Program-made: the position numbers and the translations under genes | Part shown: in pieces, positions 25,427-33,146 of the stretch | Layout: every line of letters starts with the position of its first letter | Numbering within the stretch: the stretch's first letter is position 1 | Notes under the pieces: generated by a model | Databases searched by the model: none | The model's input: only the letters and a program-made list of their open reading frames with translations | What the model was told of the DNA's origin: nothing | Assembly (NCBI GenBank): GCA_945860985.1 | Contig: CAMASM010000004.1 | Coordinates: 1-39,121, forward strand | Direction of reading: 5' to 3' | DNA: 39,121 nt | From: Candidatus Finniella inopinata | Lineage (GTDB): Bacteria > Pseudomonadota > Alphaproteobacteria > Paracaedibacterales > CAITNM01

Positions 25427-26347
25427 CTAATTATTGGAACAAGCACGTTTTAGACGATCATTAATCGCTTCACCAATTCCATGATTAGGAATAGGGCTAA
25501 CCCCAATTGAAGAAAAACTAGCATCATCAATTTTGTGCAAATAGCTAAACAAATTAGCAGCAGCCTCAACCAAATTGGCTGATTCACTAAGGTTAAGATC
25601 AGCATCCTTGCAATTCCCAAACCCTAGTAAGGCCATTCCAGGCTCTTTTTCTATTACATTCATTTTCAGCGTCAAATTAGGAGCATAGTGACGTTTTAAC
25701 ATTCCAGGAGCTTTAACAGCCCCATCCGTTATTGTGTTAGCGGTACCAAATTCTGCCAGGTCTAATGCCGTAACAGAACCCAGGCGCAAAATCGTAATCT
25801 TATCTTGGGTTAAATCAACTATCGTAGACTCAAGACCAACGGCACAATTGCCACCATCAAGCACAGGCACATGTTCCCCCAGACTTTGTAATACATGATA
25901 AGCAGAAGTTGGGCTAAGACTGTTTGAACGATTAGCGCTAGGCGCTGCCAAAGGGAAATTTAAATTTTCTAAAATCTTAATAGCCACCTCATGATTAGGC
26001 CTGCGCACAGCAACCGTCCCTAACCCAGCTAAAGCTAGCAAAGACAAAGGATGATTCTCTTTCAAATTAAGCACAAAGCTAATTGAAGCACCGCGCTCAT
26101 ACCAAAATTCTTGCATTAACTTTCGTGCTAACTTTGTGACGACCGCCCAATTTTCAACCATTTCAATACTAGGCACATGCATAATTAAAGGGTTAAATTG
26201 TGGGCGATTTTTAAGGGAATAAATCTTAGCAACTGCCTGGTCACTTAAACCATTAGCCGCTAAACCGTATACAGTTTCAGTTGGAATAGCCACCACATTG
26301 AAATTATTCAAATACTCAAGTGCTGATTCAAAAGAAAACGAAACCAT
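25427..26347 (-). CDS. tsaC: Threonylcarbamoyl-AMP synthase (TsaC/Sua5)
   Basis: Makes threonylcarbamoyl-AMP from Thr, bicarbonate and ATP, the first step of the t6A37 modification of ANN-decoding tRNAs. The YrdC-type domain is clear: VVAIPTETVYGLAANGLSDQAV, then IYSLKNRPQFNPLIMHV (KxR and substrate-binding residues), and SANRSNSLSPT. At 306 residues it is the longer Sua5 type with a C-terminal extension domain (GMLKRHYAPN linker, about 215-225). It has a good promoter upstream (26377-26405), divergent from ribH. A weak hairpin follows the gene. Confidence 0.95.
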   Translation of the reverse strand: MVSFSFESALEYLNNFNVVAIPTETVYGLAANGLSDQAVAKIYSLKNRPQFNPLIMHVPSIEMVENWAVVTKLARKLMQEFWYERGASISFVLNLKENHPLSLLALAGLGTVAVRRPNHEVAIKILENLNFPLAAPSANRSNSLSPTSAYHVLQSLGEHVPVLDGGNCAVGLESTIVDLTQDKITILRLGSVTALDLAEFGTANTITDGAVKAPGMLKRHYAPNLTLKMNVIEKEPGMALLGFGNCKDADLNLSESANLVEAAANLFSYLHKIDDASFSSIGVSPIPNHGIGEAINDRLKRACSNN

Positions 26348-26376
26348 AATAAAAAATATTGTTTTTTTATATTACA

Positions 26377-26405
26377 TTTATAAGCGGTATTTGCTGATTT
26401 GTCAT
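26377..26405 (-). promoter_or_regulatory. Predicted promoter of tsaC/sua5
   Basis: Minus strand ATGACA (26405-26400), 17-base spacer, TATAAA (26382-26377). One mismatch to consensus in each box. Predicted transcription start about 20 bases upstream of the ATG. Confidence 0.6.
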
Positions 26406-26459
26406 GGAAAATGGCACTAACGCATTATAAATTTCTATTTTTTTATTGCGTTCTAACCA

Positions 26460-26489
26460 TTGACGATACAAGCTATAGTTAGCTATTGT
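26460..26489 (+). promoter_or_regulatory. Predicted promoter of ribH-nusB
   Basis: TTGACG (26460-26465), 18-base spacer, TATTGT (26484-26489). It overlaps the in-frame TTG that would otherwise lengthen the ribH product, which argues for the ATG at 26517 as the real start. Confidence 0.5.
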
Positions 26490-26516
26490 TCAGTAATCTG
26501 CAAGACTGAGGATTTT

Positions 26517-26987
26517 ATGCACCAACCACATGTAGTAATTTTAGAAAGTAGACGTTTTCCTGATATTACTGAGCAATGGTATAACGTTGCAGTTGGCGCT
26601 TTAAACCAACAAGGTATTATCATTAGTCGTGTAACTGTTCCAAATAGTGCTGATTTGCCAATTGCGCTACGTATGCTTTTAGACACAGCTCACCTTTCAG
26701 AAAACTCTAGTTTATATGCACCTGATGGCTACTTAGTTTTAGGCCTCAATTATAAAGGTGATATGTCTGAGCAAAATCACAACAGCACCTGGCAAACTTT
26801 ACAGGAAATTGCGACAAAGACAGGATTGCCTTTTGCTAATGTTTTGGAATTTGAACAAGAAGGGTTTGAGCTTGCCAATGCAGCAACCCGCTATGTTTCA
26901 AAAATTCAGCTAGCGGTGCAGTCATTAGTTACTTTAATGATGTTGCGCCACCAACTAATTAATCCACCTTTTTCTGCTGCGGCCTAA
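26517..26987 (+). CDS. ribH: Lumazine synthase-like protein (RibH), active site apparently altered
   Basis: 156 residues in the size and fold pattern of 6,7-dimethyl-8-ribityllumazine synthase (riboflavin pathway). The start is set by a GAGGA ribosome site eight bases before the ATG; an in-frame TTG at 26460 lies inside the predicted promoter. The position directly before nusB is the usual alphaproteobacterial ribH-nusB order. Key motifs are poor: GA[FL]EIP is NSADLP (43-48), and the conserved VIRGETxHF[DE] is NYKGDMSEQN (78-87), so the catalytic His aligns with Glu85. The LT that follows GV in the phosphate-binding region is replaced by LEF. Either a catalytically dead or repurposed RibH, or a misalignment by eye (a His occurs at 88). 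Confidence 0.7.
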   Translation: MHQPHVVILESRRFPDITEQWYNVAVGALNQQGIIISRVTVPNSADLPIALRMLLDTAHLSENSSLYAPDGYLVLGLNYKGDMSEQNHNSTWQTLQEIATKTGLPFANVLEFEQEGFELANAATRYVSKIQLAVQSLVTLMMLRHQLINPPFSAAA

Positions 26988-26991
26988 AATT

Positions 26992-27462
26992 GTGTTTAAA
27001 GAAATTGGAAAAATTCGTGGTAGTGCACGCCACCTATCACGCAATGCAGCAGTGCAAGCGGTTTATCAAATGGAACAAAACCCAGATGACAGACAAGACG
27101 TTGTTCGCCAATTCTTACAATCAAGATTTATTGAAGATATTAAAGGCACGATTGAACCGGACCTTAAATTTTTTACGGCAATTACACAATTTTTGGCAGA
27201 TAACTTAAGCGTTTTTGATGGTTTAATTTCTGAACATTTAAAAGAACAATGGAAAATTGAACGACTGCCAAGTGTTAGCCGCTCTGTATTACGCTGCGCT
27301 ATTTACGAACTATATCACGAATCCGCTGTGCCAACATTAGTCGTAATTAATGAATACATTGAAGTCTCAAAAGGTTTTTTAGATAAAAAAGACATTAGTT
27401 TTATTCACAGCATACTTGATCAAATATCTACAAAAATTAGAAAGCCCGCTATCTCAAATTAG
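26992..27462 (+). CDS. nusB: Transcription antitermination factor NusB
   Basis: RNA-binding component of the NusB-NusE complex that prevents early termination in rRNA operons. 156 residues; typical features are SARHLSRNAAVQAVYQMEQNP at the N-terminus (about 11-31), and RLPSVSRSVLRCAIYEL and PTLVVINEYIEVSKGF in the C-terminal half. The start is a GTG four bases after the ribH stop, with no clear ribosome site, so coupling to ribH is likely. The 3' end overlaps convergent lptD by 14 bases. Confidence 0.93.
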   Translation: MFKEIGKIRGSARHLSRNAAVQAVYQMEQNPDDRQDVVRQFLQSRFIEDIKGTIEPDLKFFTAITQFLADNLSVFDGLISEHLKEQWKIERLPSVSRSVLRCAIYELYHESAVPTLVVINEYIEVSKGFLDKKDISFIHSILDQISTKIRKPAISN

Positions 27463-29683
27463 TTAGCGGTGAGCCAGGATAGTTCGGCGCCGAAATTGGT
27501 GTGAAGTTGCCAAGATTTTTAAGGCTAAATTGTAATAAGAATCCTGTATCTGGTTTAATATCACGGTCACTATAGTTACTTCTATAAACGCTAAATTTAG
27601 CGGCAAAGCAGTCATCCTCATATGACACTCCTACAAATGATGCCAAAGCATCTTTTTTTTGAAAATCATCCAAGTTACGTATTTGTGCTACTGACACCTT
27701 CCAATTTTCATAAAAGGCAGAACTCAGCTGGTAATTAGCTTGAGAGATATCTGTGTTTGAATTATTCAAACCTTTTTTAGCATAAACGCATGATGCATCA
27801 AGCCTTAATATAGGTTTTCCAATAGTTCCACCCCATTCATTAAAGCGAAGCCTCAACGAGCTCCTCGTTAATGCACTGCGGTTAAAGACAGCCCACCAAT
27901 CATTTATTTGATACAGTAGCCTAGTAATGTAATCAGAGGCCGCGCGCCCTTCACCTTGTTCTGACCCAATTACTGTTTTTTTATCAAAACGGTAACTTTG
28001 TCCCAAAAATATCGAAACACGTTGCTGATGCCCCCAGCGCATATGGTTATCCACACCAAGAACGCCTCTTCGACCTTCATCTACCATATCTAAACCATCA
28101 AAACGATTCGGCAAAAATATGGAAGTATCATCTAGTGAAAAAATTTTCGAATCCTCATTAGGCATACGACGCCTATTAAGATTAGAAGGAGCAACAGCAA
28201 CCAAACCACGTGGTTCCAAAACCCAATTCAGCTGTTGGAAATTTGCTATTAAAGGATAACGCCAGTCAAGTGATGCTTGTGGGAACAAACGGTTTTCGAT
28301 TCTGCGGTCATATTTTTTTTGAGCAGAAAGCTCTGACTGATTAGGATTATAATGTTGAGACATGTAAGCATCGCCACGTGTAGACAAAGTACTTTTAAAT
28401 ATATGTCCATTTGAGGTTGTGTATGGCATATGCCAAGATGCACCGCTTGAAATCCTAAACACTTGCTTTCCAGTTTGCATCAAAATAGGCGCTCTTCTAT
28501 TTACACTTAAAACACTAGAATCCCAAACTAAATAACCACCATTAGAAAATGGTGAAGTTTGAAAACGATAACGAGCATAAGGCAAAATAAGGGGTGTAGT
28601 TTGTGGTGTATCAGTTTGAAATGATTGGGTTTTAATTGTTGCATATGCTTGATCACCAAAGTGCTCAAAATTCACAGTTGATGTTAAATTTTTCTGACGA
28701 CTAAATGTGCTGTGCTGTTTGTTTAACTTAAATTTTGAAATATACGTTGTATCACTAGCTCTATTTAAATCAACACTTAAACGATTACGATCGGTCATGT
28801 GGTACTGCATTGTTCCAAAAGCATGCCATCTGTCCTTACTAGGAATTTTATCAAATTGTTTTTTGGTAGAATTGTTTCTAGTGTAACTACCACCAAAAGA
28901 AATTTCTCCATCATAAAATCTCATGCGATATTCAGTTGCTAGCAATGGATTTTTTTTCGACATGATCATAGGAGTAATCGTCAAATCCTGATTTTTTGCA
29001 GCAAGTAAATATGGTGTAGAAACCGAAAAACCCAAATCTTTGCTATAACCTAATGAAGGCATTAAAAATCCTGATTTTTGTTTTACTTTTGGATCGGGAT
29101 GAGAAAAATAGGGCATATAAAAAACCTTTACCCCTTTAAAAACCAAAAATACTTGCCGATACTTAAGCAACCTTTCTTCTTGATCATGCTCAACAGTAGC
29201 CGCCTCCAATCTCCAGGTAACATTCCCATTTTCACAAAGCTTACATGGTGAATAATCAACATCTTCTAAAATTGTGTCGTTACCGTTTTTTCGTTTAGCT
29301 ATTTTGGCATTAGTTCTTGAGGCATCAGTTGTTAAAATACGCATACCCTCTAAAATTCCAGTATCAAACTTCGAATCTAATGTTAGACGATCTGCCATAT
29401 AAATATTGCCATCCGCTTCAATCAACTCAACATTACCAAAGGCTGTAATTTTGTCTGCCAAACGATTGTAATACAATGAATTACACTTAAGTTGTCGCTT
29501 TGTACCATTATCAAAAAATTGATAAACAACTACGTTACCTTTTAGCCACAATTCATTTGTTTTGGCATTCCACGTAACTTCATCAGCGTTAACATGCAGA
29601 GGATGTTCCTGCATAGAACAAAAGCCGACTACCGTAACACATATAACAATCAAAATTTTTAAAAACAAAAAAAGCAAGTCCAT
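27449..29683 (-). CDS. lptD: LPS-assembly outer-membrane protein LptD
   Basis: Outer-membrane barrel that inserts lipopolysaccharide into the outer leaflet. N-terminal signal/TM segment (about 3-22), OstA/LptA-like domain (HVNADEVTWNAKTNELWLKGNVVVY, about 30-140), CxxC-containing segment (SPCKLCENGNVTW), then the LptD barrel domain (YFSHPDPKVKQKSGFLMPSLGYSKDLGFSVSTPY onward to the end). At 744 residues it fits alphaproteobacterial LptD. It suggests that the cell still makes LPS or a related lipid. The last codons overlap the end of convergent nusB by 14 bases. Confidence 0.92.
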   Translation of the reverse strand: MDLLFLFLKILIVICVTVVGFCSMQEHPLHVNADEVTWNAKTNELWLKGNVVVYQFFDNGTKRQLKCNSLYYNRLADKITAFGNVELIEADGNIYMADRLTLDSKFDTGILEGMRILTTDASRTNAKIAKRKNGNDTILEDVDYSPCKLCENGNVTWRLEAATVEHDQEERLLKYRQVFLVFKGVKVFYMPYFSHPDPKVKQKSGFLMPSLGYSKDLGFSVSTPYLLAAKNQDLTITPMIMSKKNPLLATEYRMRFYDGEISFGGSYTRNNSTKKQFDKIPSKDRWHAFGTMQYHMTDRNRLSVDLNRASDTTYISKFKLNKQHSTFSRQKNLTSTVNFEHFGDQAYATIKTQSFQTDTPQTTPLILPYARYRFQTSPFSNGGYLVWDSSVLSVNRRAPILMQTGKQVFRISSGASWHMPYTTSNGHIFKSTLSTRGDAYMSQHYNPNQSELSAQKKYDRRIENRLFPQASLDWRYPLIANFQQLNWVLEPRGLVAVAPSNLNRRRMPNEDSKIFSLDDTSIFLPNRFDGLDMVDEGRRGVLGVDNHMRWGHQQRVSIFLGQSYRFDKKTVIGSEQGEGRAASDYITRLLYQINDWWAVFNRSALTRSSLRLRFNEWGGTIGKPILRLDASCVYAKKGLNNSNTDISQANYQLSSAFYENWKVSVAQIRNLDDFQKKDALASFVGVSYEDDCFAAKFSVYRSNYSDRDIKPDTGFLLQFSLKNLGNFTPISAPNYPGSPLTNLR

Positions 29684-29741
29684 ATTTTTTTACATATTGG
29701 CAAGTTTTTTCGATATTGCCTATGAGTTTTCTAAGGATTCT

Positions 29742-29769
29742 TTGCGATTTTTCTGATATTCACTATAAT
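29742..29769 (+). promoter_or_regulatory. Predicted promoter of phaB
   Basis: TTGCGA (29742-29747), 16-base spacer, perfect TATAAT (29764-29769). The transcription start would be about 25 bases before the phaB ATG. It lies in the 117-base divergent gap with lptD. Confidence 0.6.
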
Positions 29770-29800
29770 AAATCATAAAATTTTATATAAAGTTTACTGC

Positions 29801-30514
29801 ATGCGTAGAGTTTTGGTAACAGGTGGTAACCGTGGCATTGGTGCTGCAATTTCAGTAACATTAAAAAATCTAGGGTATGATGTAATCGCGTCGTACAACT
29901 CAAACCACGAACAAGCAGCTAACTTTTCAAAAGAATATAAAATTCCAGTCTATGGCTTTGATTTAAGTGACCCATTGGCAACAGAATCCAAGATAGGCGA
30001 AATTTTAAAAAACCACGGGCCAATTGATTGCTTGGTACATAATGCAGGCATAACTCGCGATGGTTTTTTTCATAAAATGACACTTGATCGCTGGCAAGAG
30101 GTTCTACAAACTAATCTGTTTTCATGTTTTCAAGTAACTAGGCCACTAATTGAAGGAATGCGTGAACGTAATTTCGGCAGGTTAATTTATATTAGCTCTG
30201 TTAATGCACTAAAAGGACAAGCTGGACAAACTAATTACTGTGCTGCCAAAGCTGGGTTAATTGGTTTTGTAAAAGCCATGGCCTTGGAAAACGCTGCCAA
30301 GGGAATTACCGTTAACGCTATAGCCCCAGGCTATACTAGCACCGATATGGTGTCAGCGATTGATGAAGCCGTACTTTCTAAAATTATTGAAACAATTCCA
30401 GCTAAACGCTTAGCAGCCCCTGAGGAAATTGCCGACAGTGTCGCATATCTTATTAGTGATAAGGCAAGTTATATTAATGGAACTACATTGCACATTAATG
30501 GCGGAATGTATTGA
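29801..30514 (+). CDS. phaB: Acetoacetyl-CoA reductase-type SDR (PhaB/FabG family)
   Basis: NAD(P)H-dependent short-chain reductase, 237 residues. Rossmann motif VTGGNRGIGAA at the N-terminus, NAG motif HNAGITRDGFFHKM, catalytic Ser in YISSVNALKG, and YCAAK (Tyr-x3-Lys). The specific stretches NAGITRD..FHKM, ISSVNALKGQAGQTNY and IPAKRLAAPEEIA match acetoacetyl-CoA reductase (PhaB) more closely than fatty-acid FabG. PhaB makes 3-hydroxybutyryl-CoA for poly-hydroxybutyrate; phaA and phaC are not in the window. FabG remains possible. A weak terminator follows, before the porin. Confidence 0.85.
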   Translation: MRRVLVTGGNRGIGAAISVTLKNLGYDVIASYNSNHEQAANFSKEYKIPVYGFDLSDPLATESKIGEILKNHGPIDCLVHNAGITRDGFFHKMTLDRWQEVLQTNLFSCFQVTRPLIEGMRERNFGRLIYISSVNALKGQAGQTNYCAAKAGLIGFVKAMALENAAKGITVNAIAPGYTSTDMVSAIDEAVLSKIIETIPAKRLAAPEEIADSVAYLISDKASYINGTTLHINGGMY

Positions 30515-30523
30515 TAAAATTTT

Positions 30524-30550
30524 AGGTAAATCTATTTACTTTTTTATTTT
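30524..30550 (+). terminator. Weak rho-independent terminator after phaB
   Basis: Short AT-rich stem AGGTAAA / TTTACTT (one G-U pair) with a 4-base loop, followed by a T-rich run (tttttatttt). The stem is weak, so confidence is moderate at best. Confidence 0.4.
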
Positions 30551-30591
30551 TCATTACAACAATTGTATTAGTTATTGAATTTTGGAAAAAC

Positions 30592-32154
30592 ATGACTAAA
30601 ACAAAAATCCTACTGATGTTAGGTGTATCTTTGACTGTTTTAATGGCTGAAAATGATGCATCAAATCTACCTGCAATTTCAGCAAGTGAGATCGCAGCTA
30701 TGCAAAAACAGATAGCAGACTTACAAAAACAGTTGACCGCAGTTGTCAAACAAATGAATGAAACTAAAGTTAGGGCTACACAAAAAACTGAACACAAAGT
30801 GGTTAAAGAACAACACACGGTAGCACCAATTGTAACTAATGACACTCCACCTCCAAAAAAAGAAGATACCCCTCAATTTGACAAAGGCTACATTGCTGTA
30901 CCAGGCACTACTGGTGCTGTAAAAATTAGCGGTATGATAAAATTTGATATGATTCGCGATTCTAGAGCCCACACCAGCGAACAAACCAGCGTTGGGCGAT
31001 TGCCGTATGCCTTGCAAATGCGCAACCCAAATTTGCCAAATACACCTATTTCTTGGAAAGACCACTATTACCTACACGCAAAACAGAGCCGATTAGGATT
31101 TAATATAGTAACGAAAAACAAATCTGGATCAGATCTTAAGGCCTTTGTAGAAGGTGATTTCTTTGGAGCCACTCAATGGGGGGATATGTTTGTAAATGGC
31201 CCTGGTGGTACAGCCCAAAATTCTACCACTTATACGTTTAGGTTACGCCATGCCATACTTGCATACGGCGGATTAGAAGCCGGTCACACTGCAACTACCT
31301 TTCATTTAGATGAAGCGTTGCTACCTTCTGTTGATTTGAACGGTATCACTGGTGGTTATAACAGACACGCATTGATTAGGTATACCCACAAATTGGGTAA
31401 TTTTTCTGTAAGCGCTGCTGCAGAACATTGCCGTGCAGATTATATTACCTATACACCAACGCCTGGTGCCGGAACACCACACTACGTTTATAATGCCCAA
31501 GATTCAGTAGGAAGCTTATCAAAACAAGAACGACCTGACTTAATTTTGAGATTGAAATACAATTTTGATAATGGTAACGCAGTTGGTTTAGGTGTAGTTA
31601 ACCGTGATTTACGAATCAAAAACAATTTAGCCATTGCTGGAAACGCACCAGCAGGCCCAACAGTTGACGGCAGGACCTATATTTTAAATGCTTGGGGCGT
31701 AAATTTAGCAGCCAAAATTATGACATTTGGTAACAGCTACTTTACCGGTGGTATTATCGCTGGCAAGGGCATAGGTTGGTACATTGCAGATGCTAATGGA
31801 AGATCGGCATTGTTTAACCCAGCAGCTGCAACAGAAGGTGAACGCTATAAGCTTGTAGAAATGAATATGTTCTGGGCAGGCTATTGCCATTCTTGGGGCC
31901 CACAATGGCAAACAAACCTTGGTATAGCCAGAATAAACTTAGGCACCCAAGGATTATCTAATGCACGCAAAGTCACCCAATGGTTTGAGCCTGGCTTGGA
32001 TCGCACCTATAACAAGTTTTTGATCAATACAATGTATATGCCAGAAGAAAATTTGCAATTCGGATTGGAGTATTTTGTGCTTGAACGCAAATCAACACTT
32101 GGCTATTTAGGGCTTGGCCATCGATTACAATTCGGCGCAAGCTATAAATTCTAA
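30592..32154 (+). CDS. DcaP-type trimeric outer-membrane porin
   Basis: 520-residue outer-membrane channel. Signal peptide at the N-terminus (KILLMLGVSLTVLMA), a short trimer-forming coiled coil (ASEIAAMQKQIADLQKQLTAVVKQM, about 34-58), a polar linker, then a beta-barrel (about 100-520) with SGMIKFDMIRDSR and RLGFNIVTKNKSGSDLKAFVEGDFFG, typical of DcaP-like and alphaproteobacterial porins, ending in an aromatic residue (YKF), as expected for barrel insertion. The substrate is unknown; DcaP of Acinetobacter takes dicarboxylates, but that cannot be carried over. A hairpin at 32167-32189 ends the gene. Confidence 0.82.
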   Translation: MTKTKILLMLGVSLTVLMAENDASNLPAISASEIAAMQKQIADLQKQLTAVVKQMNETKVRATQKTEHKVVKEQHTVAPIVTNDTPPPKKEDTPQFDKGYIAVPGTTGAVKISGMIKFDMIRDSRAHTSEQTSVGRLPYALQMRNPNLPNTPISWKDHYYLHAKQSRLGFNIVTKNKSGSDLKAFVEGDFFGATQWGDMFVNGPGGTAQNSTTYTFRLRHAILAYGGLEAGHTATTFHLDEALLPSVDLNGITGGYNRHALIRYTHKLGNFSVSAAAEHCRADYITYTPTPGAGTPHYVYNAQDSVGSLSKQERPDLILRLKYNFDNGNAVGLGVVNRDLRIKNNLAIAGNAPAGPTVDGRTYILNAWGVNLAAKIMTFGNSYFTGGIIAGKGIGWYIADANGRSALFNPAAATEGERYKLVEMNMFWAGYCHSWGPQWQTNLGIARINLGTQGLSNARKVTQWFEPGLDRTYNKFLINTMYMPEENLQFGLEYFVLERKSTLGYLGLGHRLQFGASYKF

Positions 32155-32166
32155 AAATCAAACAAA

Positions 32167-32189
32167 TGTAACACCTAGCGAGTGTTACA
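32167..32189. terminator. Hairpin between convergent porin and GST genes
   Basis: A perfect 8-bp stem (tgtaacac / gtgttaca) with a 7-base loop, followed by cttttg on the plus strand and preceded by T-rich sequence as read on the minus strand. It can act for both convergent genes. Confidence 0.7.
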
Positions 32190-32220
32190 CTTTTGCCATT
32201 TTAAAACTTAGAAAATCAAA

Positions 32221-32907
32221 CTAAAAATCTAATTCGGCATAATTAGGTGCTGGCGCCATAGAAGGAACTCTATCACTTAAAAATCCTCTATATGTAGGGC
32301 GAGATTTGATACGCATAAACCAATTTTTAACAGATTCAAATTTTTCCCAATTAATGTCGCCAAAGTAATCGACCACCGAAATATGAGCGGCAGCAGTAAT
32401 ATCAGCAACACTAAAATGGTCACCTGCCAACCAATTACGCCTCTCAACCAGCCATGCAATGTAATCTAAATGGTGTGATAAAGTATTTTTAGTGTGGCGT
32501 ATTAGGTTAGAATCTGGCCCAGCCCCAGCATTTCCCGTGCTTTTAGCAATCATGCTCTTAATAACTTTTTCCCACAAAATCACCATACTTACTTCCTGGG
32601 CAAATTTGCTATCAAACCAAAACATTAAACGGCGCGATTCTGCTCTCACCAATAAATCATCAGGATACAATTTACGATCTGGGTACGCCTCTTCTAGATA
32701 TTCGATAATAGCCGAACTATCTGACAATATTGACCCGTTTAAATCAACCAATACCGGTACATATCCAAGAGGATTCAAACTGGTAAATTCTGGTCTTTTT
32801 TCCCAAAAATTTGTCATTTCTTGGGTAAAGTCCAATTTTTTCTCAGCAAGACACATACGCACCTTGCGTGAAAATGGACATAATGGATAATGGTAAAGAA
32901 CTCTCAT
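32221..32907 (-). CDS. Glutathione S-transferase family protein
   Basis: 228 residues. Thioredoxin-fold N-terminal domain with YHYPLCPFSRKVRMCLAEKK (a CPFS motif near residue 10, as in glutaredoxin-like and omega-type GSTs), the glutathione-binding NPLGYVPVLVD and SDSSAIIEYLEEAYPD, then the helical C-terminal domain with WLAGDHFSVADITAAAHI (the GST N-capping box). The tail (RVPSMAPAPNYAELDF) matches a conserved alphaproteobacterial GST subfamily. Substrate is unknown; thiol transfer or redox repair is inference. It is a single gene, with the porin convergent and tlc divergent. Confidence 0.88.
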   Translation of the reverse strand: MRVLYHYPLCPFSRKVRMCLAEKKLDFTQEMTNFWEKRPEFTSLNPLGYVPVLVDLNGSILSDSSAIIEYLEEAYPDRKLYPDDLLVRAESRRLMFWFDSKFAQEVSMVILWEKVIKSMIAKSTGNAGAGPDSNLIRHTKNTLSHHLDYIAWLVERRNWLAGDHFSVADITAAAHISVVDYFGDINWEKFESVKNWFMRIKSRPTYRGFLSDRVPSMAPAPNYAELDF

Positions 32908-33146
32908 GTTAAGTTTTTAGCTGAAAATAAAGGTAATTGTAAAGCCTGCTTTTGTAATAAACTTGTACGAACATTGACCAGGGTGGAAAATTTTAGTACC
33001 TTTATTTGTCAACCAGAAACTGTTTTGAATGATAAACATTTAGAACAAATGGAGTTACTGTCGCTTGGTAAGATCTAAAATCAGAAAGATTTGAGCTGAA
33101 AACATCCGATAATACTGCCATTCTAACAAACTTAAGGTAAGAGAAA

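Noticed and set aside
30522-31065. Long antisense open frames within the porin gene
   Set aside because: They are shadows of the porin coding frame with atypical composition and no supporting start signals.
32890-33078. A 62-codon open frame upstream of tlc, rich in Cys and Asn
   Set aside because: It begins inside the start of the divergent GST gene, has no ribosome site, and shows no recognisable domain. It most likely is chance, or the worn remains of a lost gene, in the tlc upstream region.
32908-33146. Possible promoter boxes before tlc (TTGACC, TTGTCA, TAAAAT)
   Set aside because: None of the combinations gives both boxes at 16-18 bases spacing with a reasonable match.
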